The notes under the pieces: model-generated | What the model saw: only the letters and a program-made list of their open reading frames with translations | Database searches by the model: none | Told to the model about the DNA's origin: nothing | Assembly (NCBI GenBank): GCA_030425615.1 | Contig: JAUIAI010000237.1 | Span: 1-5,468 of the forward strand | Direction of reading: 5' to 3' | DNA from: Gammaproteobacteria bacterium | Lineage (GTDB): Bacteria > Pseudomonadota > Gammaproteobacteria > Burkholderiales > Burkholderiaceae_E | Length of the DNA: 5,468 nt | Program-made: the position numbers and the translations under genes | Shown here: in pieces, positions 1 to 4,514 of the stretch | How positions within the stretch are numbered: the first letter of the stretch is position 1 | How the letters are laid out: the number at the start of each line of letters is the position of its first letter

Positions 1-318
1 ATCGAGCGCCTGCGCATGAGTGGCCTCCAGGACCACGGGCGGTGCGACCCCGGCCTCGAACGCCTCGAGCCAGCGACCGGCACACAGGCACCAGCGGTCA
101 CCGGGACGAAGCCCGGCGAAGCGGAATTCGGGTCGCAGCGTCGAGAGATCATTGCCCACCGAACGCGAGAATTCGAGGAAGGCCTCCGTCACCCGCGCAC
201 AAACCGTGTGGCTGGCGGCATCGGAGGGATCGGTATCGCAGCAACCGCTTCTCAGGAACCCGGTCAACGGGTCGTAGGAACAGGCCTGCAGCGGCCCGCC
301 CAGAACATTCAACGCCAT
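1..318 (-). CDS. DUF2237 family protein, C-terminus beyond the left edge
   Basis: I recognise this as a DUF2237 protein; the family has no established function that I know of. The first 106 codons are visible and family members are about 120 residues, so only a short C-terminal tail is missing. Seen in the sequence: NVLG near the N-terminus, CSYDPLTGF (13-21), GCCDT (25-29), HTVCA (37-41), FLEFS (47-51), GNDLST (55-60), a GLRPGDRWCLCA block (69-80) and GVAPPVVLEATH (90-101). Six cysteines (13, 26, 27, 40, 77, 79) lie in these blocks, which would fit metal binding or redox chemistry; that is inference. The start is supported by GGGAGG at 323-328, 4 nt before the ATG. The product should be cytoplasmic, with no signal peptide or membrane segment. 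The gene is transcribed away from the small-RNA locus, with about 120 nt between the two divergent starts, so they may share regulatory DNA. Confidence 0.88.
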   Translation of the reverse strand, partial: MALNVLGGPLQACSYDPLTGFLRSGCCDTDPSDAASHTVCARVTEAFLEFSRSVGNDLSTLRPEFRFAGLRPGDRWCLCAGRWLEAFEAGVAPPVVLEATHAQALD

Positions 319-373
319 TTCGCCTCCCGGAGGCCCGCGCCCCCCGATTTGTCGCCGAAGCTTACAGACACAC

Positions 374-423
374 TTGTCGGAATACGAAACAATTTGAACA
401 ACTTATTACCTTTCAATAACTTA
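374..423. promoter_or_regulatory. AT-rich dyad region upstream of the sigma-54 promoter
   Basis: This stretch is strikingly AT-rich against its GC-rich surroundings. It holds two imperfect dyads: TTGT (374-377) with ACAA (389-392), separated by 11 nt, and AACTTATT (400-407) with AATAACTT (415-422), which pair at 7 of 8 positions across a 7-nt spacer. AACTTA also recurs directly at 400-405 and 418-423. Relative to the predicted +1 near 467 the region spans about -93 to -44. That is where sigma-54 promoters often carry a bending-protein (IHF) site and, further out, activator sites. I cannot assign the dyads to NtrC, CbrB or any other named activator, and no good IHF consensus is visible. The region could equally serve the divergent DUF2237 gene. 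Confidence 0.3.
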
Positions 424-440
424 CACGCCATCCGCGAGGG

Positions 441-456
441 TGGCACGCCGATTGCA
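441..456 (+). promoter_or_regulatory. Sigma-54 (RpoN) -24/-12 promoter
   Basis: The sequence TGGCACG-CCGA-TTGCA matches the RpoN consensus TGGCACG-N4-TTGC(A/T) at every specified base. The invariant GG is at 442-443 and the invariant GC at 454-455, with the correct 10-nt separation. Transcription should start about 12 nt after the GC, near 466-468. Twelve specified bases in the right spacing are very unlikely by chance in a window this size. Sigma-54 promoters need an AAA+ enhancer-binding activator, often tied to nitrogen, carbon or stress signals; which one acts here is not visible. No annotated-type gene follows on the plus strand, only the structured stretch ending in the terminator at 553-578. 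Confidence 0.85.
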
Positions 457-466
457 TATAGTTGGG

Positions 467-578
467 TGCATCCTCTTGGGATGCTGACGGACCGGGTCCG
501 ACCTGTGTCGCAGCAGGTTCCCGGTAGCGATCACTCCTAGCATCAGTCCTTGAAGCCGCCGCCAGGCGGCTTTTTTTT
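467..578 (+). ncRNA. Putative sigma-54-dependent small RNA, about 110 nt
   Basis: Defined by the exact RpoN promoter just upstream and the intrinsic terminator at its end; the transcript would be about 110 nt. Visible folding: hairpin 1 pairs GCATCC (468-473) with GGATGC (479-484) around a UCUUG loop. Hairpin 2 pairs ACCGGG (491-496) with CCCGGT (520-525) and, inside it, ACCTG (501-505) with CAGGT (514-518) around an 8-nt loop. A mostly unpaired linker (526-552) contains CACUCCU (532-538), and the terminator hairpin with its U-tract follows. This is the usual design of a trans-acting, possibly Hfq-binding RNA: a structured 5' part, an exposed seed and a U-tailed terminator. It does not resemble CrcZ, since the repeated A-rich Crc/Hfq motifs are absent, nor any other RNA I know. 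An open frame (481-540, 19 codons plus stop) lies inside, but it has no ribosome-binding site. The precise 5' end is inferred from promoter geometry. Confidence 0.6.
553..578 (+). terminator. Rho-independent terminator of the small RNA
   Basis: AAGCCGCC (553-560) pairs with GGCGGCTT (565-572) around a GCCA loop, and a run of eight T (571-578) follows directly. This is a strong canonical intrinsic terminator in the plus direction. In the minus direction the hairpin is followed only by TTCAAGG, so it would be a poor terminator for the ogt-type gene that ends at 627. No plus-strand protein gene ends in front of it, which is one of the arguments for an RNA gene. Confidence 0.88.
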
Positions 579-626
579 GCCCGCACGGCCCGCATCGTCG
601 GATCGCGTTACACCGCCTTGCTCCGC

Positions 627-1082
627 TCATATCAGCGCGGCGCCTTCGTGCACCAGCAGCCAGGTCTTGTCCTCGACGCCGCCGGCGGCCGAGAAACCGC
701 CCGGCCCCGACGCACCGACCACCCGGTGACACGGAATGACGATCGGAAGCGGATTCGCACCACAGGCCCTGCCGACAGCCCGGGGAACCGAACCGAGCTC
801 TGCGGCCAGCTCTCCGTATCGCCGCGTCCGTCCGAACGCGATGCGCCGCATCGCCGCGAACACCCGCTGCTGGAACGGCGAACCGGCCGGCGCCAGCGGG
901 AGATCGAACGAGTGCAGGCGCCCGCCGAAATAAGCGGTCAGTTGCGCCGCCGTCTCGCGCAGAACGTCGTCCTCCGACGGTTCCTGCCCGGCGGGCTCCC
1001 CCCAGGAGATGCGAACGAGCCGGCCGCTCTCGGATTCGAGGCGGGTCCTGCCCAGCGGTGTCTCGATCATCATCGAACCCAT
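627..1082 (-). CDS. ogt: Methylated-DNA--protein-cysteine S-methyltransferase (Ogt type)
   Basis: A suicide DNA-repair enzyme that moves the alkyl group from O6-alkylguanine (and O4-alkylthymine) in DNA to its own cysteine. With the start chosen here it has 151 residues, normal for stand-alone Ogt proteins. Visible signatures: TPLG at the N-terminus, the helix-turn-helix region with FGRTRRYGELA followed by RAVGRACGANP (which contains the Arg finger), and the active-site motif IPCHRVVG with acceptor Cys118. The C-terminal GG..K..LL..E pattern carries the Glu of the active-site network. There is no Ada-type N-terminal domain, so no transcription-factor role is expected. Start choice is uncertain. 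The frame stays open to an ATG at 1118 (163 aa), and ATGs at 1073 and 1070 are also possible. I prefer 1082 because homology begins at about TPLG and a promoter-like GATAAT lies just upstream, within the longer reading. The gene is divergent from allA. Confidence 0.9.
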   Translation of the reverse strand: MGSMMIETPLGRTRLESESGRLVRISWGEPAGQEPSEDDVLRETAAQLTAYFGGRLHSFDLPLAPAGSPFQQRVFAAMRRIAFGRTRRYGELAAELGSVPRAVGRACGANPLPIVIPCHRVVGASGPGGFSAAGGVEDKTWLLVHEGAALI

Positions 1083-1088
1083 CGTACG

Positions 1089-1118
1089 ATTATCGCCGTA
1101 TCGCGGCGCCCGCGTCAT
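1089..1118 (-). promoter_or_regulatory. Possible sigma-70 promoter for the ogt-type gene
   Basis: On the minus strand ATGACG (1118-1113) resembles a -35 box at 4 of 6 positions, and GATAAT (1094-1089) resembles a -10 box at 5 of 6, with an 18-nt spacer. The expected transcription start would fall at about 1083-1081, at or next to the ATG at 1082. The mRNA would therefore be leaderless or have a leader of only a few bases. Boxes of this quality occur by chance, so this is a weak call. It mainly serves to question the longest reading frame, which starts at 1118. Confidence 0.25.
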
Positions 1119-1163
1119 CGCCGCCCCGCCGCCTCAGCGGCTTGTCCAAGGACCCGGCGACTC

Positions 1164-1685
1164 ATGACCCTCTTCCCACCCGCTGGCGAACTCGCACTCG
1201 AGGTGCTGCGCCCCGAAGCATTCGCGCCTTTCGGGCGCGTCATCGACACGGCGGGCGTGAAGCCCATCGAAATCAACGACGGAAGCGCGCTGCGCTACGA
1301 CCGTCTGGCCGAGGCGACCGTGCTCGCGCCCGCCCGGTGCGCAGGTCTGAGCGTGTTCGTCGCCAACCGCCGGGAGCTGCCAATGCCGGTCGAGCTGCTC
1401 GAGCGTCATCCGCTCGGCGCCCAGGCGTTCGTTCCGCTTCATGCCGATCCCTACGTCGTCGTCGTCGCGGACGACGTCGACGGCCGGCCCGCCAGACCCC
1501 GTGCATTCATGGCCGAACCCGGCCAGGGCGTCAGCTTCGGACCGGGCGTCTGGCATCATCCACTGATCGCCCTGCGCGACGCGAGCCGTTTTCTCGTGGT
1601 CGACGCCATCACCGACGAAGAGAACTGCGACATCGCGGCACCGGCGGGCGGCCCCTACCGGCTGCCGCGCCCGAACCGTTACTGA
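1164..1685 (+). CDS. allA: Ureidoglycolate lyase
   Basis: Catalyses the last step of allantoate breakdown: (S)-ureidoglycolate to glyoxylate and urea, in the cytoplasm. The protein has 173 residues, close to the usual 160-175 of the family, and aligns over its whole length. It opens with LRPEAFAPFGRVID (15-28), which is typical of the family. It then shows the cupin-fold segments RHPLGAQAFVPL (81-92, with the conserved His and Gln) and PYVVVVA (96-102), and ends with GVSFGPGVWHHPL (122-134, with the HH pair of the active site) and a C-terminal FLVVD strand. The start ATG follows AAGGA at 1148-1152 with a slightly long 11-nt spacer. The frame is open further upstream, but only as the antisense of the ogt-type gene, so this start is preferred. 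The next gene begins 15 nt after the stop, implying cotranscription. No other purine-catabolism gene (allantoinase, allantoicase or allantoate amidohydrolase) is in the window; they may lie elsewhere. Confidence 0.9.
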   Translation: MTLFPPAGELALEVLRPEAFAPFGRVIDTAGVKPIEINDGSALRYDRLAEATVLAPARCAGLSVFVANRRELPMPVELLERHPLGAQAFVPLHADPYVVVVADDVDGRPARPRAFMAEPGQGVSFGPGVWHHPLIALRDASRFLVVDAITDEENCDIAAPAGGPYRLPRPNRY

Positions 1686-1700
1686 GAGGATCCCCACGAC

Positions 1701-2702
1701 ATGACTCTGCCCGACACGATTACCGCCATCGAACTCGACGGCTTCGGTGGCCCAGACGTTCTCAAGCCCGGCCGCATGGCCGTGCCCAGGCCCGGCGCCG
1801 GCGAGCTCCTGATCAAGGTCGCCGCGGCCGGCGTAAACCGCCCCGATGTCCAGCAGCGTCTCGGTCAGTACAATCCGCCACCCGGCGCGAGTCCGATCCC
1901 GGGCCTGGAAGTGGCCGGCGAGGTGGTCGCACTCGGCGACGGCGCCAGCCGCTTCTCGGTGGGGGACAAGGTCTGCGCGCTGGTCGCGGGCGGCGGCTAT
2001 GCCGAGTACTGCGTGGCTCCGGAACCGCAGACGCTGCCCGTCCCCGACGGACTGTCGATGATCGAGGCGGCCGGCGTGCCGGAGACCTTCTTCACCGTCT
2101 GGACGAACGTCTTCGACCGGGGCCGGCTGGCCTCGGGAGAGTCGCTTCTCATCCACGGCGGCTCGAGCGGAATCGGCACCACGGCGATCCAGCTCGCGAA
2201 GGCCTTCGGATCCACCGTGTACGTCACGGTGGGCAATGCCGACAAGGCGGCCGCCTGCCTCGATCTGGGCGCCGATCACGCGATCAACTATCGTGACCAG
2301 GACTTCGTCGAGGAGATCAAACGGCTCACGGACAAGCGCGGCGTGGATGTCGTGCTGGACATGGTGGGGGGCGACTACGTCCAGCGCAATCTGGACGTAC
2401 TCGCCATCGAAGGGCGTCTCGTACAGATCGCCTGGCTCGGCGGCTCTCGCGTCGATGCAGACTTCATGAAGCTCATGATCAAGCGCCTGACCTGGACGGG
2501 TTCGACCCTGCGCCCGCGCACCGTCGAGCAGAAGGCCGAGATCGCCCGAGCGCTCGAGAGCAAGGTCTGGCCCAAGCTGGCCCAGGGCTCGATCAAACCC
2601 GTGATCCACAGCACGTTCCCGCTCGAGAAGGCGCGAGAGGCCCACGAGCTGATGGAGAGCAGCGATCACATCGGCAAGATCATCCTGACGACCCAGGCCT
2701 GA
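1701..2702 (+). CDS. NAD(P)H:quinone oxidoreductase, PIG3/QOR type (zinc-free MDR family)
   Basis: A 333-residue medium-chain dehydrogenase/reductase that matches the PIG3-type quinone oxidoreductases over its full length. These cytoplasmic enzymes pass electrons from NAD(P)H to quinones and related electrophiles. Domain order: a GroES-like N-terminal catalytic domain with GVNRPDVQQR (44-53) and PIPGLEVAGEV (66-76), a Rossmann domain with the nucleotide loop HGGSSGIGTTA (152-162), and a C-terminal part ending FPLEKAREAHELMESSDHIG. The zinc ligands of alcohol dehydrogenases are absent, as expected in this subgroup. AGAGGA at 1685-1690 overlaps the allA stop and lies 10 nt before the ATG, so the two genes are probably translated from one mRNA. 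The physiological substrate is not evident, and no direct pathway link with ureidoglycolate is known to me. Its last 23 bp overlap the end of the convergent ATC-hydrolase gene, and a large hairpin follows 9 nt after its stop. Confidence 0.93.
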   Translation: MTLPDTITAIELDGFGGPDVLKPGRMAVPRPGAGELLIKVAAAGVNRPDVQQRLGQYNPPPGASPIPGLEVAGEVVALGDGASRFSVGDKVCALVAGGGYAEYCVAPEPQTLPVPDGLSMIEAAGVPETFFTVWTNVFDRGRLASGESLLIHGGSSGIGTTAIQLAKAFGSTVYVTVGNADKAAACLDLGADHAINYRDQDFVEEIKRLTDKRGVDVVLDMVGGDYVQRNLDVLAIEGRLVQIAWLGGSRVDADFMKLMIKRLTWTGSTLRPRTVEQKAEIARALESKVWPKLAQGSIKPVIHSTFPLEKAREAHELMESSDHIGKIILTTQA

Positions 2703-3210
2703 GCGGCTCGCCCGGCAGGACCCTCAGCCGGCAGCACCCCTGCTGCCCGAGCCGCCAGGTCCTGCCGGCAAACCGAAAGCCCGCCGACTCGAACAATCCG
2801 ATGTCGATCGCCCCCGCGATCTCGCACAGATCCTCGAGTTCGCCCTCGCGTCGCCCCATGGCCTCCCAGGCTTCCTTCAGAGGGCAGCGCATGAAGTCGA
2901 TTCGGAGGCCCTCTTCGTCGGCGACGACGTCGGTCGGCGCGAACAATGCCTCCCCCTCGATGATGCCGCCCAGAAAGGCATCGCGCAGACCCTCGAGATC
3001 CGCAGGGGCGTGGTCCGACAACGCCGGACCCATCGCTTCGCCCATACGCCGCGTCGCCTTCTTGCAGATCGCAAGCGCCGCCTCGCGTCCCAGCTGCTCA
3101 CGCAAGACATCGTAGAAGTGCGCGTAGGATGCCGCGCGCATCGCGAACGCGCGGCGCAGCAGTTCGTGAACCTCGTGTGCTCCGAAGCTCCGTGATGTCT
3201 CGGCCGTCAT
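2680..3210 (-). CDS. L-2-amino-thiazoline-4-carboxylic acid hydrolase family protein
   Basis: A 176-residue protein with the pattern of the ATC_hydrolase family (Pfam PF14196). The founding enzyme in Pseudomonas opens the ring of L-2-amino-thiazoline-4-carboxylate on the way to cysteine. Many family members sit in other contexts and have unknown substrates, so the name should be read as a family label. Visible motifs: FMRCPLKEAW (106-115, Cys109), DLCEIAGAIDIG (127-138, Cys129 and Asp136) and GQQGCCRLRV (155-164, Cys159/160). These conserved Cys and Asp residues are the likely catalytic or metal-binding positions. There is no signal peptide or membrane segment. The ATG overlaps the stop of the upstream oxidase gene as ATGA (3207-3210), which implies translational coupling, with GGGAA shortly upstream. 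The last dozen residues (rich in Pro, Gly and Ser) run past the family core into the convergent quinone oxidoreductase gene. It is the last gene of the visible operon. Confidence 0.8.
   Translation of the reverse strand: MTAETSRSFGAHEVHELLRRAFAMRAASYAHFYDVLREQLGREAALAICKKATRRMGEAMGPALSDHAPADLEGLRDAFLGGIIEGEALFAPTDVVADEEGLRIDFMRCPLKEAWEAMGRREGELEDLCEIAGAIDIGLFESAGFRFAGRTWRLGQQGCCRLRVLPGEPLRPGSSG
2712..2768. repeat. Nested inverted repeat at the convergent gene junction
   Basis: An outer perfect 11-bp arm pair, CCGGCAGGACC (2712-2722) and GGTCCTGCCGG (2758-2768), encloses an inner perfect 7-bp pair, GGCAGCA (2730-2736) and TGCTGCC (2741-2747), with a CCCC loop. It begins 9 nt after the quinone oxidoreductase stop and at the same time encodes residues 148-167 of the ATC-hydrolase protein. 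There is no T-run on either side, so it is not a classical intrinsic terminator. It may act as an mRNA 3'-end stabiliser, a weak or Rho-assisted terminator, or a block to antisense read-through from the two converging transcripts. That role is inference; the pairing is exact. Confidence 0.7.
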
Positions 3211-4514
3211 GGCAGTTCCCGGTTATCCAGTGCGCGGAAATGCAGCAATCGCACCGGCGCCACCCGGCGCAGCACCGGGTGAGCCGGCAGGGGTCGGGGC
3301 TCGGTCAGCGGCAGAGCGAGATCATCGATCGGCCGCCCGGTCAGCGCGCGGGCGAACTCACGTCCCAGCGCAATCGACAGAGCCACCCCGCGCCCGTTGC
3401 AGCCGACCCAGGCGAACGCCCCCTCCCCGAGCCTGTGCAGTCGCGGCATGAAGTCCGTGGTCATGCCGATGTAGCCATTCCAGACATGGTCGAACGTCGG
3501 CCGGCCCAGGTCCGGAAACACGCGGGCCAGGCGCTCGCCGATACGCCTGCGCAGCCGCGCCGCCCCTGCCGCGGGCACCACGAGGGCCCCTCCGGTGACG
3601 AGCCGGTGACGCGCGTCATAGCGCATGAAGTAGAGATCGCCGTGGGTGTCGGAGACCGCCTGGCGACCCGGAATCACCCGCTGGCGCACGGCCTCGGGCA
3701 CCACGCCGGTCGCCATCTGCCAGGACAACACCGGCACGACCTCACGGGCAATCTCGGGTGCCAGTCGTGACGAGAAGGTATCGGTGTACGAATGCGTGGC
3801 GAGCATGAGCCGATGCGCATGCACCCGCCCCATGGGTGTGAGCACCTCCCAGCCCCCGGGCCGCGGACCCATGGACAGGGCGGGCGTGCCGTCGAAACGC
3901 TGCACGCCCTCCCGCCGTGCGGCAGCCGCCAGCGAACGCGCGAGCGCGAGCGGATTGACATGCCCCCCGCTGCGATTCGTGAAGCCGCCATGCCACACCG
4001 GCGATCCGGTCATCGTTCGCACGGTGGCCGCGTCGAGCAGTTCGACCGGTGCGCCGCGACGCCCCCACTGTTCGACGCGCCGTTCGGCGATCTTCATCCG
4101 GCCGGGCGTGTGCACCGGCTGGATCCAGCCCGTCTGCTCCGCCTCCGCCTCGAGCCCGGCTTCGCCGACCAGATCGAACAGCATCTGAGCGCTGTCGCGC
4201 AGCAGCGTCACGAAACGCGCACCGGCCTCACCGTGCCGATGCTCGATGTCGTCCGGATCCGGGCGCGTCAGTGTCGGAATGACCTGACCGTTGTTGCGTC
4301 CGGACGCTCCCCAGCCCGGGGCCTGTGCCTCCAGGAGCACGGTACGCACACCGGCCCGGGCCAGATGCCAGGCCGTGGAGAGCCCGGTGAAGCCGGCGCC
4401 GATGACGACCGCGTCGGTCTCGATGGCGTCGGTCAGCGGCGGCGCCGCCTCGAGCGCGGGCGTGCACGCCACCCAGTGCGAGTCCGGCCAGTCGACGCGG
4501 GTCTGTCCGGTCAC
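3207..4514 (-). CDS. FAD-dependent amine/amino-acid oxidase (DAO family, PuuB-like)
   Basis: A 435-residue flavoprotein of the D-amino-acid-oxidase (DAO, PF01266) superfamily, closest in pattern to gamma-glutamylputrescine oxidase-like enzymes. Such enzymes oxidise a C-N bond with FAD and give an imine, which hydrolyses to a carbonyl compound and ammonia or amine. Visible features: the dinucleotide motif VVIGAGFTGLSTAWHLA (36-52) with Glu62 ending the second strand, GASGRNNGQV (69-78) typical of the family, NRSGGHVNPLALARSL (180-195), the strand around LMLATHSYT, WNGYIGMTTDFMPRL (345-359), and the C-terminal FAD-contact segment GCNGRGVALSIALG (371-384). There is no signal peptide, so it is cytoplasmic. 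The start is GTG at 4514, overlapping the upstream stop as GTGA. The frame stays open to 4985, but that extension is Arg/Gly-rich and lies antiphase inside the RidA-like gene, so it is rejected. The substrate is not deducible. The next gene overlaps by 4 nt. Confidence 0.88.
   Translation of the reverse strand: MTGQTRVDWPDSHWVACTPALEAAPPLTDAIETDAVVIGAGFTGLSTAWHLARAGVRTVLLEAQAPGWGASGRNNGQVIPTLTRPDPDDIEHRHGEAGARFVTLLRDSAQMLFDLVGEAGLEAEAEQTGWIQPVHTPGRMKIAERRVEQWGRRGAPVELLDAATVRTMTGSPVWHGGFTNRSGGHVNPLALARSLAAAARREGVQRFDGTPALSMGPRPGGWEVLTPMGRVHAHRLMLATHSYTDTFSSRLAPEIAREVVPVLSWQMATGVVPEAVRQRVIPGRQAVSDTHGDLYFMRYDARHRLVTGGALVVPAAGAARLRRRIGERLARVFPDLGRPTFDHVWNGYIGMTTDFMPRLHRLGEGAFAWVGCNGRGVALSIALGREFARALTGRPIDDLALPLTEPRPLPAHPVLRRVAPVRLLHFRALDNRELP

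Noticed and set aside
319..440. Sigma-70 promoter for the DUF2237 gene on the minus strand
   Set aside because: Several AT-rich hexamers such as TTGAAA and TTGTTT occur, but none is paired with a good -10 box at 16-18 nt; I could not choose one.
464..471. GGGTGCAT resembling half of an NtrC site
   Set aside because: Only a half-site lies at the predicted transcription start, with no matching TGCACC arm at the right spacing; it cannot support an NtrC call.
553..578. The same hairpin as a bidirectional terminator for the ogt-type gene
   Set aside because: On the minus strand it is followed by TTCAAGG rather than a T-run, so termination there is not supported.
618..1163. Plus-strand frame open upstream of allA, and long plus frames at 16-540
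   Set aside because: They are antisense to the ogt-type and DUF2237 genes; allA homology begins just after the ATG at 1164, and the 16-540 frame crosses a gene, a promoter and a leader with no domain.
1058..2296. 412-codon plus-strand frame
   Set aside because: Its translation is extremely Arg-rich and low in complexity, and it spans the allA/quinone oxidoreductase boundary in a different frame; it is a compositional shadow.
1134..2669. Long open minus-strand frame (511 codons) antisense to allA and the quinone oxidoreductase gene
   Set aside because: It has no recognisable domain and mirrors two well-supported plus-strand genes; high GC content removes stop codons in opposite frames.
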